NCBI GenBank assembly: GCA_002415485.1
Contig: DHYU01000039.1
Location: 62,504-76,920 of the forward strand
DNA from: Proteobacteria bacterium UBA5122
GTDB taxonomy: Bacteria > Pseudomonadota > Gammaproteobacteria > Tenderiales > Tenderiaceae
DNA length: 14,417 nt
Direction: 5' to 3'
Positions 8,148 to 14,417 of this stretch are shown here, one piece after another. The translations under genes and the position numbers were made by a program. The notes under the pieces were generated by a model, which searched no databases, was not told where the DNA came from, and saw only the letters and a program-made list of their open reading frames with translations. Positions within the stretch are counted from its first letter, which is position 1. Every line of letters starts with the position of its first letter.

Positions 8148-8371
8148 CGCTCACCACCCAACATGCCCGCCTCGGCAAACAGCTGTAGCGTCTTGGCCGC
8201 CTCGTCGGCATCGATCTTGTTCAGCGCATAACCGACATGGATCAACACAAAGTCACCGACGGCCACATCATCCACCAACGCGAGTGAAATCTTTTTACGC
8301 ACACCATCGAGCGAGACCACGGCCTCGTCACCGTCAATCAAGATGATCTCAGCGGGAATGGCCAGACACAC
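8144..8371 (-). CDS. hypC: HypC/HybG-family hydrogenase maturation chaperone
   Basis: A 75-residue chaperone that holds the iron centre with HypD and delivers it to the hydrogenase large-subunit precursor. It begins MCLAIPAEII, the standard HypC N-terminus, with essential Cys2 exposed after removal of the first Met. HVGYALNKID near residues 46-55 is the typical HypC 'HxGxAxxK' region. The start is a GTG at 8371, chosen because only this position gives the invariant M-C start and because GGAGG lies seven bases upstream; a longer open frame to 8512 lies inside hypB. The GTG follows the hypB stop by two bases. Whether it serves one or several hydrogenases cannot be told from the sequence. Confidence 0.96.
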   Translation of the reverse strand: MCLAIPAEIILIDGDEAVVSLDGVRKKISLALVDDVAVGDFVLIHVGYALNKIDADEAAKTLQLFAEAGMLGGER

Positions 8372-8373
8372 GA

Positions 8374-9123
8374 TCAGGCCTCCACGCTGTGTGATGCGTG
8401 CACGATACGTTGCGCCAACCATTGATACCATTGCGCCAGGCCCGCGCCCTGGGTGGCCGACAGTTGAATCACCTCCAGCCGCGGATTCACCTGCCGCGCA
8501 TAGGCGATGCATTGTTCGACATCAAATTGCAGATACGGCAACAGGTCGATCTTGTTCAACAGCATCAAATCCGCAGCATGGAACATGTCGGGATACTTCA
8601 GCGGTTTGTCCTCGCCCTCGGTCACAGACAGGATCACCACCTTGTGCGCCTCGCCCAAATCAAAGGCGGCGGGACAGACCAGATTGCCGACGTTTTCGAT
8701 GAACAACACACTGCCCGCGCTCAGCGGCAGATCGTCCAGCGCGTGCCCGACCATGTGCGCATCCAGATGACAGCCCTTGCCGGTGTTGATCTGCACCGCC
8801 GCCACGCCGGTGGCGCGGATACGCTCGGCATCACGCGCCGTCTGCTGATCACCCTCGATCACGGTGATGGGGTATTGGTTTTTTAAGTCCGCAATGCTGC
8901 GCGCCAACAGGCTGGTCTTGCCCGAACCCGGGCTCGACATCAGATTCAGGGCCAGCACACCCTGTTCCGCAAACCGCGTGCGATTACGCGCCGCGTATGC
9001 ATTGTTCTTGGCCAACAGATCGACCTCGACGCGCAGCCGTCGGCTGGCCTCAGGCACCGCGTGCGCGTGCAAGCGGCCATCGATCGTGATCTCATCTGTG
9101 CCGCAGCCGCAATCACTACACAC
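8374..9123 (-). CDS. hypB: HypB, GTPase for nickel insertion into hydrogenase
   Basis: HypB (249 residues) is a SIMIBI-class GTPase that works with HypA to insert nickel after the iron centre is built. The N-terminus is MCSDCGCG, the CxxCGC high-affinity nickel site seen in E. coli HypB. The P-loop is SSPGSGKT (63-70), the second metal site is GKGCHLDAHM (Cys118, His119), ENVGNLVCPAAFDLGE (143-158) is the switch region, and NKIDL (190-194) reads the guanine base. There is no long His-rich stretch like that of some rhizobial HypB proteins, so nickel storage is not suggested. The start is a GTG at 9123 sharing one base with the hypA stop (TAGTG), with GGAGG seven bases upstream; it sets the conserved N-terminal Cys at residue 2. 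Confidence 0.96.
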   Translation of the reverse strand: MCSDCGCGTDEITIDGRLHAHAVPEASRRLRVEVDLLAKNNAYAARNRTRFAEQGVLALNLMSSPGSGKTSLLARSIADLKNQYPITVIEGDQQTARDAERIRATGVAAVQINTGKGCHLDAHMVGHALDDLPLSAGSVLFIENVGNLVCPAAFDLGEAHKVVILSVTEGEDKPLKYPDMFHAADLMLLNKIDLLPYLQFDVEQCIAYARQVNPRLEVIQLSATQGAGLAQWYQWLAQRIVHASHSVEA

Positions 9124-9464
9124 TACACCACCTCCAATTCATACAGTCGCAGCTCATCACCTGCCACAATGTCCAACAGCTGTCCGCCACACAAGGGGCA
9201 CGGATCAAAGCGCCGTTCAATCGCAACGGTTTGCCCGCAGCCTCCACACTGCGCCTGCCCCGGTACGGTGTTGATCTCCAACGCCGCGCCGTCGGCCAGG
9301 GTATCCTTCATCACCACATCAAACGCAAACCGCAGCGCCTCAAGCTCCACGCCCGCCAAGGCACCGACCTCCAGCACCACCGACTTGACGCGGGCAACCC
9401 CCTGCGCAGCCGCATGCTCCTCAATCAAACTCAACAGCCCGCGACACAACGACACCTCATGCAT
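9123..9464 (-). CDS. hypA: HypA, nickel metallochaperone
   Basis: HypA (113 residues) binds nickel through its N-terminal MHE motif and partners with HypB in delivering it to the hydrogenase large subunit. His2 and Glu3 are present. The structural zinc site is two CxxC pairs, Cys73/Cys76 (CGGC) and Cys89/Cys92 (CPLC), with normal spacing. The ATG at 9464 gives the invariant MHE start and has GAGGAA about nine bases upstream. It is the first gene of the hypABCDEF operon: upstream lie 126 bases and then the terminator of the iron block, so a hyp promoter should lie between 9465 and 9592. Confidence 0.96.
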   Translation of the reverse strand: MHEVSLCRGLLSLIEEHAAAQGVARVKSVVLEVGALAGVELEALRFAFDVVMKDTLADGAALEINTVPGQAQCGGCGQTVAIERRFDPCPLCGGQLLDIVAGDELRLYELEVV

Positions 9465-9563
9465 AGCGCCGGATTCCTCACATGTCAGACCTCTACCTTC
9501 ATGGGTACGTACGATACTCTTTCACCGTCTGATGGCAAGGCCCCATGCTCATACACAACACCT

Positions 9564-9592
9564 CTATTACAGCCCCGATAGCGCTACTGCAA
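9564..9592 (-). promoter_or_regulatory. Weak candidate sigma70 promoter for the hyp operon
   Basis: On the minus strand TTGCAG (9587-9592) and TAATAG (9564-9569) are 17 bases apart, an ideal spacing, but each box matches only three of six consensus bases. The -35 box touches the T-run of the upstream terminator, leaving a leader of about 90 bases before hypA. The leader carries an eight-base palindrome GTACGTAC (9505-9512) and an inverted pair TCAGAC/GTCTGA (9485-9490, 9527-9532) that could be operator sites. An activator-dependent promoter is equally possible. Confidence 0.25.
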
Positions 9593-9619
9593 AAACAAAA
9601 AGCCCGCTGCTGCGGGCTT
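9591..9619 (-). terminator. Intrinsic terminator after exbD
   Basis: On the minus strand AAGCCCGC pairs perfectly with GCGGGCTT around a four-base AGCA loop (stem arms 9612-9619 and 9600-9607), followed by TTTTGTTTTT (9591-9600). This is a textbook rho-independent terminator 46 bases past the exbD stop. It separates the iron block from the hyp operon. Confidence 0.9.
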
Positions 9620-9665
9620 GATTGGGGGCCAGAGGCTCCACACAACGGAAATGCAGGCTATATGA

Positions 9666-10082
9666 TTAGGGCGCGGCAGGGTTGGTTACAAATCCCAACT
9701 GACTAATCCCAGCCTGTTGTACCGCGGTCAAGACTTGAACCACATGTTCATACTCCACCCGCCGATCCCCGCGCAAATGCACCGCCGGTTGTGGTTGATG
9801 TTGTGCAATCTCGGAGAGCCGCTGTTTTAATTCGGCCGCCGACACAGACTCGTTATCCCAATGGATCTCACCAAATTCAGCCACCGTAATCGAAATCGCC
9901 TGGGGTTGCGGCTGATTGACCTCATGACTGGCCTGCGGTAGATCTATGTTGACCGAATGGGTAATCACCGGCATGGCAATAATAAAGATGATCAACAATA
10001 CCAACATGACATCCACCAGCGGTGTCATATTGATCTCGCTCATCACCTCATCGCCATCATCCAAACTGTTACCGAAGGCCAT
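9666..10082 (-). CDS. exbD: ExbD, TonB-system energy-transducing protein
   Basis: ExbD (138 residues, close to the 141 of E. coli) is an inner-membrane protein with one N-terminal helix and a periplasmic domain. With ExbB it uses the proton gradient to energise TonB. The helix carries MTPLVDVMLVLLIIFIIAMP (19-38), with the protonatable Asp24 in the expected place, and the periplasmic part has HLRGDRRVEYEHVVQVL, typical of ExbD/TolR. The ATG at 10082 shares one base with the exbB stop (TGATG) and has AGAGGTGG upstream; an upstream in-frame start at 10112 would lie inside exbB and add ten residues. TolR is the alternative reading, but the adjacent tonB and siderophore genes favour ExbD. Confidence 0.93.
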   Translation of the reverse strand: MAFGNSLDDGDEVMSEINMTPLVDVMLVLLIIFIIAMPVITHSVNIDLPQASHEVNQPQPQAISITVAEFGEIHWDNESVSAAELKQRLSEIAQHQPQPAVHLRGDRRVEYEHVVQVLTAVQQAGISQLGFVTNPAAP

Positions 10083-10819
10083 CACGCCACCTCTTCGCGT
10101 AGCGAAGGCCACAGTGGTCTGACCTTATTGTCGGCATGCCGCACAAACGGGGCACCGGTTAGAAAAAAGGCATGTAGCTGATGGGCAAACCGATTCAATT
10201 TGGCCATTACATTGCGGTTACCGCGGCTCAATGCGTTGTAACCGAGAACTGCCGGGATCGCCACCGCCAATCCAAAGGCGGTCATCACCAAGGCCTCACC
10301 CACCGGCCCGGCAATTTGTTCAATGCCTACCTGACCTGTCGCACCGATATTGATCAACGCGTGGTAGATGCCCCATACCGTACCAAACAAACCGATAAAC
10401 GGCGCCGTGGCACCAATTGATGCTAGGATAGGCAGGCCTTTTTGCAGGCGCTCACCGCTTTCATCGATCGCGCCACGCAGACAATTGCTCAGCCAATCAG
10501 TTAACGACAGATTGCCATGCAGATCAGTCTTGCAGGAATGATGATGCTCCCACGCGGCCTGCCCCTCCTGCGCCAAACGATGATAATGATTGTGATGGTC
10601 GGCTGGTCCCAACAGAGCCAGCCCTTCCGCAAAACTTTTGGTGTGCCAAAAATCATTTAGCGCATGCGCCCGTTTACGCAAGCGAGCCAACCGCCAGGCG
10701 CGCACGATAATTACCGTCCAGGTTGCGATCGACATCACGAGCAGGATCACCGCCACCGATTTAATGACGATATCACTTTGCTGCCATAACGCATGAATAC
10801 CATAGGGATTGTCTTGCAT
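10082..10819 (-). CDS. exbB: ExbB, TonB-system proton channel subunit
   Basis: ExbB (245 residues, about the length of E. coli ExbB) has three likely membrane helices (about 17-39, 131-153, 174-196) with a large cytoplasmic loop between the first two. GATAPFIGLFGTVWGI (136-151) and GEALVMTAFGLAVAIPAVLGYN (173-194) are the MotA/TolQ/ExbB signature regions; Glu175 corresponds to the conserved helix-3 glutamate. The cytoplasmic loop is rich in histidine: four at 75-80 and three in a row at 92-94. A strong AGGAAGG ribosome site precedes the ATG at 10819. The gene follows tonB after 46 bases and overlaps exbD by one base. It could serve any TonB-dependent receptor of the cell, not only the local siderophore. 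Confidence 0.93.
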   Translation of the reverse strand: MQDNPYGIHALWQQSDIVIKSVAVILLVMSIATWTVIIVRAWRLARLRKRAHALNDFWHTKSFAEGLALLGPADHHNHYHRLAQEGQAAWEHHHSCKTDLHGNLSLTDWLSNCLRGAIDESGERLQKGLPILASIGATAPFIGLFGTVWGIYHALINIGATGQVGIEQIAGPVGEALVMTAFGLAVAIPAVLGYNALSRGNRNVMAKLNRFAHQLHAFFLTGAPFVRHADNKVRPLWPSLREEVA

Positions 10820-10865
10820 AATTACCTTCCTGATTTAAATGTTCCTCACCAGAGCGAAAGCCGCT

Positions 10866-11627
10866 TTATCGCAAGGCGAATGAAACCGGCTGCACGTACC
10901 AAAAATCGATTGCCTCACCACCCTGTGTTGCTGGTTGGTAGCGCCATTTCTCAACAGCAGCAAGCGCCGATTTATCCAGCCGATTAAATCCACTGCTCTC
11001 TTTTAACCGCAATTCACCGACCGAACCATCTGCAAGGATCAACACATCCAGCAACACAGTCCCCTCTTCCAAACGGCGCCTGGATTGACCCGGGTACTGC
11101 GGCAAAGGATTGTTCAAGTGGGCGGCATCAGCGCGCGGCGCGATAACTGCATTCGAGTTGGCAGCAGGCGTATTGAACATATCTTTTTGTTCGACAACCT
11201 GCTCCATAGATACCGGAGTGGGAGGCGATTGTTGAGGCACAGGGACTAGCGCTGGTTCAGTTTCAAAAGTTGTTTCGTAAGCGATGTCCGGCGTCGACAC
11301 AGGCACGTGCTCAGGCTCAGGCCTTGGCATTTCAAGCTGTGACCTTTCACTGAACAACAATGCATCCTGCGATAGAGGCTGTGGCGCCATCACCTGCTGT
11401 GGCGGAGACGTATGGGCAATGACGAGCGCTGAAACCACATTCGAATCTTGCATGACCACATGTGGCATCAGAGATGATGGGCGCAACATCGAACTGAACA
11501 CGCCAAAATGAACACCGGTTACCAACACAACCACAAACAGTGTCATCCCACAATAGGGAGGCCGAATGGCGACAGGTGCTAACACCCTTGCAAGCATAGA
11601 CGTCCGGACAGCGTGCGCACTACTCAC
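10866..11627 (-). CDS. tonB: TonB energy transducer
   Basis: A 253-residue TonB-family protein linking ExbB-ExbD in the inner membrane to outer-membrane receptors. A short cytoplasmic N-terminus is followed by one membrane helix (about 29-47) with His40 inside it, matching the functional His of TonB anchors. Residues 73-155 are a proline- and glutamate-rich spacer crossing the periplasm. The C-terminal TonB domain (about 176-253) has PLPQYPGQSRRRLEEGTVLL (174-193), the turn LADGSVGELRLKESSG and LDKSALAAVEKWRYQPA. The reading starts at a GTG at 11627, six bases past an AGGTGA ribosome site that overlaps the stop of the siderophore gene; an ATG at 11597 is a possible later start. It follows the siderophore synthetase by seven bases, so both are probably on one iron-responsive transcript. 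Confidence 0.93.
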   Translation of the reverse strand: MSSAHAVRTSMLARVLAPVAIRPPYCGMTLFVVVLVTGVHFGVFSSMLRPSSLMPHVVMQDSNVVSALVIAHTSPPQQVMAPQPLSQDALLFSERSQLEMPRPEPEHVPVSTPDIAYETTFETEPALVPVPQQSPPTPVSMEQVVEQKDMFNTPAANSNAVIAPRADAAHLNNPLPQYPGQSRRRLEEGTVLLDVLILADGSVGELRLKESSGFNRLDKSALAAVEKWRYQPATQGGEAIDFWYVQPVSFALR

Positions 11628-11633
11628 CCTACA

Positions 11634-14075
11634 TCACCTGTGTTCAATATCCAAAGCACGCTCTGCTGATGCCTTTTGTTCGACTGCAGCTTTTGTCTCC
11701 ACATTAAGCGCGCGAGGTGAAAACTCAGCAATTGGATTATCCAATACCCCCACCATCTGTATGCCCTGACTTGGGTTTGCCAAATCCAACATTTGCTGGT
11801 TATTCGCCATCTGCAAGCGATTCAGGCAACAACGTGAATACTGCGGCACGAACAAATTATAACGCTGGAACTTATCGTTAAACTCAGGATGCTGCTGCTG
11901 ATAGTGGATGATGCAATCCGCCACCTGACGCCAAAACTGCTTCTGTGGATAGCCGTGTTTTGTCTGTAACAGTGCGGAAAGATAGCGGAAGAATCCATCA
12001 AAAACATCCGTCAATATGCAGAGCACCTTATGCTCCTCGGGCACCTTGATGGATAGACGCTGAATCTCCTCTGCCAATACCAAATCAGGATTAAGCACGG
12101 CGGACTCTTCACCGATATCCTTCATAAACACAGCCACGGGGGTATGCTGCTCAAGCACCAGAATCAGGTTCTCACCATGAGGCATAAACACCAGATCATG
12201 GGCATAAAAGCAATGCAATAATGGCGCCAGGTAACTATCCATATACCTTGCCAACCACTGTGTCGTATTCAAACCCGATGCCTTGATCATCTCGACAAGC
12301 AATGCCTGACCATCACCGTCTACATGCAATAGTCCCGCCATCGTCATCAAACGTTGGTGTTTTTCAATCAACGGTAACGGATTTTCACGCCACAAACATG
12401 AAAGCATTTTTTTATACTGTGTTTCTGGCATTCCAGCATGATCAAAATGTCGATGACGATAGCCTACTGCTGCCAACTCACGCAAAATCCGAAATCCCTT
12501 GTCAGCCAGATAACGATCATGATTCAGAAGATGATATATCCAATCATTGATCGCGGGTGTACTGCGCATATAGGCAGGAGACAGCCCCCGCATAAATCCC
12601 ATATTAAGAATCGAGAGCGCAGTTTTGACGTAACATTTGGCTGGTGATGAACAATTAAAAAAGGTCCGCAAAGATTGTTGAGCCTGGTACACATCCTGGC
12701 TTCGACCGAGTAACACTATATTGCGTTCGGCGATATCAGCGGTGAATACCGTCACCAACTTATTCCGCCACTGCCACGGATGCACTGGCATCAACAGATA
12801 GTTCCCCCAATCCAAACCTTGTTGCGCCAGTAAGGATTGAAAATCATGCAACACCTCATGCCCCAACTCTTGCTGAAATAGCATTAGATCAGTTACCCCT
12901 CGACAAGCCGAAAACTCGGCCCGTGACTTATGCACAGCCAACCACAACAAATGAACATCGGCCGCGACCTCGGGTGCATAACGATAATAATCATCAATTC
13001 CGTAACCAATTCGGCCACTATTCGCCACAAAGCTTGGATGCCCCTCGATCATCGCCGCTTCGATGGTTTGGAAATCACTGTTACACAGCACTTCCACTGA
13101 TGGAGCGTGTGCAATTCTATAAGCCAACCCATTGAGCGTTGAACTCAATTCTTCAATATAGGTTGGTATAACTTGATCAGAAATATCTAACTGCGGGGCA
13201 AACTCAATCACAAATGAAAGAAGATCGGGCATCACTTCGCCCTCCTTATTCATTTTTGTGATCGAAGACGGTTCCACCACCCAGTGATCCAGCGCCAAAC
13301 GCTCAGCGTGAAAACGGTAGGTAATGTCATCCAGGTTCAAACGATAACAGTCTTGGCCTTCCTGCTGTGGATGAATCAACAATTCATGTGCATATTCCGC
13401 AATCGCCTTCGCCAACAACATACAATTGGCGGTTTGCCAAAGATCTGGCGTCAAGTGATCGGTGGTTAACACATCATTATTATCGGAAATGATGCAATGA
13501 CCATCCCGCTTCAAGGCTGCCTGATAACTGGTGCGTGTACAGAATTCCAATCGCGCAATCTTATGAGGCAATTCGATCAACCTCTGAAACTCAAACCCTG
13601 CGCGGGCATTGAGCGTATGAATCTTGTCATTGGCTGCATCTGGCTCAACCACTACACGCGACACATGCGCATCACTGAAGATAAAGTCCATCACCGTACG
13701 AAACACTGCCCAACTAAATCCTGCGATTGGCTTATCTGTCGGCGCGATCAATATATGCATACCACGATCACCGTCCTGAACATCGTAGTGTTTTGCGACG
13801 GCATCATCCCTTGGGTGATAGCGTTCCATCACAAAGACTGGCTGCTGATTGAGCAACCCAATAAACACCTCTGCGTTTTGACAGATTTGACGATATTCAT
13901 TCTCTACTTGCGCCTGGCTATAACCCTGCATTCCCCAATAACGTGCGTACGGCATCCTGACCCAACTATGAATCAACGGCACATCATTATTCAGTTGCAG
14001 ATGGCGGATACTTAAACAGCCCATACCTGGAACAGATTGCTGAAAAAGAATGGCATCCTTGCAATTGTTACTCAT
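11634..14075 (-). CDS. Fused acyltransferase / NIS siderophore synthetase (DfoC or AlcB-AlcC type)
   Basis: An 813-residue two-domain enzyme for a hydroxamate siderophore. Residues about 15-190 form a GNAT acyltransferase of the IucB/AlcB/DesC type (YWGMQGY, YDVQDGDRGMHILIAP, VVVEPDAANDKIHTLNARAG), which would acylate an N-hydroxydiamine. Residues about 205-780 are an IucA/IucC NIS synthetase that joins and cyclises such units with ATP: EGHPSFVANSGRIGYGIDDY (344-363), MPVHPWQW (429-436), KCYVKTALSILNMGFMRGLS (480-499) and MPHGENLILVLE (631-642). These look closest to the desferrioxamine/bisucaberin/putrebactin/alcaligin branch; the exact product is not determinable. The same fused order occurs in DfoC of Erwinia. 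A tail of some 30 residues rich in Ala and Glu follows the enzyme. The ATG at 14075 has AGGAA upstream and lies three bases past the MFS gene. The decarboxylase and N-monooxygenase needed to make the precursor are not in the window. GC content is clearly lower than in the hyp genes. Confidence 0.9.
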   Translation of the reverse strand: MSNNCKDAILFQQSVPGMGCLSIRHLQLNNDVPLIHSWVRMPYARYWGMQGYSQAQVENEYRQICQNAEVFIGLLNQQPVFVMERYHPRDDAVAKHYDVQDGDRGMHILIAPTDKPIAGFSWAVFRTVMDFIFSDAHVSRVVVEPDAANDKIHTLNARAGFEFQRLIELPHKIARLEFCTRTSYQAALKRDGHCIISDNNDVLTTDHLTPDLWQTANCMLLAKAIAEYAHELLIHPQQEGQDCYRLNLDDITYRFHAERLALDHWVVEPSSITKMNKEGEVMPDLLSFVIEFAPQLDISDQVIPTYIEELSSTLNGLAYRIAHAPSVEVLCNSDFQTIEAAMIEGHPSFVANSGRIGYGIDDYYRYAPEVAADVHLLWLAVHKSRAEFSACRGVTDLMLFQQELGHEVLHDFQSLLAQQGLDWGNYLLMPVHPWQWRNKLVTVFTADIAERNIVLLGRSQDVYQAQQSLRTFFNCSSPAKCYVKTALSILNMGFMRGLSPAYMRSTPAINDWIYHLLNHDRYLADKGFRILRELAAVGYRHRHFDHAGMPETQYKKMLSCLWRENPLPLIEKHQRLMTMAGLLHVDGDGQALLVEMIKASGLNTTQWLARYMDSYLAPLLHCFYAHDLVFMPHGENLILVLEQHTPVAVFMKDIGEESAVLNPDLVLAEEIQRLSIKVPEEHKVLCILTDVFDGFFRYLSALLQTKHGYPQKQFWRQVADCIIHYQQQHPEFNDKFQRYNLFVPQYSRCCLNRLQMANNQQMLDLANPSQGIQMVGVLDNPIAEFSPRALNVETKAAVEQKASAERALDIEHR

Positions 14076-14078
14076 AGT

Positions 14079-14417
14079 TTATTCCTCAACCAAATGAGCC
14101 TGCTTTTTTCTCAGCTCTATTTCGGGTTTAAAGAGCCACAAAAAACACACCAATGACAGACAAAGGCCAAAGGATGAAATCACAAACATCCACTGCCCGC
14201 CGTAGAGCGACATGATGGTGCCTGCCGCATACACGGCGACCAATACCCCCAGGCTTTGAGATATACGAATTCGGCTGTAGTCGATGGCATAGCGCGAGGC
14301 AGAACTAAATTGAAACAACAATAGATCCAGGCGAACGATAGCCTGAAACAAGGCCCAGCCAAACATACAACGCCCTAATAGCAACCACCATTCATTCGGC
14401 ACGCTCTGCACCAAAGC
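14079..14417 (-). CDS. C-terminal end of an MFS-type transporter, probably a siderophore exporter (5' cut by window)
   Basis: Only the last 112 residues are present; the frame is open to the window edge. It shows an amphipathic start (WWLLLGRCMFGWALFQAIVR), a polar linker with RYAIDYSRIRISQS, two clear membrane helices (about ISQSLGVLVAVYAAGTIMSL and MFVISSFGLCLSLVCFLWLF) and a charged cytoplasmic tail (KPEIELRKKQAHLVEE). This fits the last two helices of a 12-helix major facilitator protein. It ends three bases before the siderophore synthetase, so a role in siderophore export, or uptake of the ferric form, is likely by context. No family-specific motif remains to choose between these. Confidence 0.65.
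   Translation of the reverse strand, partial: ALVQSVPNEWWLLLGRCMFGWALFQAIVRLDLLLFQFSSASRYAIDYSRIRISQSLGVLVAVYAAGTIMSLYGGQWMFVISSFGLCLSLVCFLWLFKPEIELRKKQAHLVEE

Noticed and set aside
8372..8512. Longer N-terminus for hypC
   Set aside because: It overlaps hypB, and only the GTG at 8371 gives the required Met-Cys start.
9530..9560. Possible sigma54 promoter (a TTGC box) before hypA
   Set aside because: At the required distance upstream of TTGC there is GC rather than the invariant GG, so the -24 box fails.
10582..10600. Fur-box-like sequence starting GATAATGAT
   Set aside because: Only about 14 of 19 bases match and it lies inside exbB, where His and Asn codons of the HHNHYH stretch explain it.
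12986..13004. Second Fur-box-like sequence starting GATAATAATCATCA
   Set aside because: It is deep inside the siderophore synthetase, encoding Asp-Asp-Tyr-Tyr of a conserved motif, and is only a partial match.

Overview
The window looks like chromosomal DNA from a chemolithoautotrophic proteobacterium, most likely a gammaproteobacterial hydrogen and/or sulfur oxidiser. That is an inference from gene content: a DAB-type inorganic carbon uptake operon and a complete [NiFe]-hydrogenase maturation operon, next to an iron-siderophore/TonB block. No rRNA, tRNA, CRISPR array or insertion sequence was seen. All fourteen genes are on the minus strand, so transcription runs from high to low coordinates.

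Layout in the direction of transcription. (1) Iron block, 14417-9666: the C-terminal end of an MFS-type exporter (cut by the window edge), a large fused acyltransferase/NIS siderophore synthetase of the DfoC or AlcB-AlcC type, then tonB, exbB and exbD. A clear intrinsic terminator at 9591-9619 ends it. (2) Hydrogenase maturation block, 9464-3680: hypA, hypB, hypC, hypD, hypE, hypF. Neighbouring genes overlap by 1-4 bases or, at hypB/hypC, are 2 bases apart. (3) A 443-base noncoding stretch, 3237-3679. (4) Carbon uptake block, 3236-1: dabB (NuoL-like subunit), an unnamed membrane protein that resembles part of an antiporter subunit, and the N-terminal third or so of dabA, cut by the window edge.

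How the parts work together. The siderophore synthetase would assemble a hydroxamate chelator, the MFS protein could export it, and TonB-ExbB-ExbD would power re-import of the ferric complex through an outer-membrane receptor not present here. HypA-F would build the Fe(CN)2CO centre and insert nickel into a [NiFe] hydrogenase whose structural genes lie outside the window. DabA/DabB would convert CO2 to bicarbonate vectorially, raising cytoplasmic inorganic carbon for autotrophic growth. Hydrogenase and DAB are both iron, zinc or nickel users that fit an H2-dependent autotroph.

The most unusual points are the three-gene dab operon with an antiporter-like middle protein, the His and Arg found where NuoL has its key channel Glu and Lys in DabB, the fused siderophore synthetase with its own TonB system, and the lower GC content of the siderophore gene compared with the hyp and dab genes.
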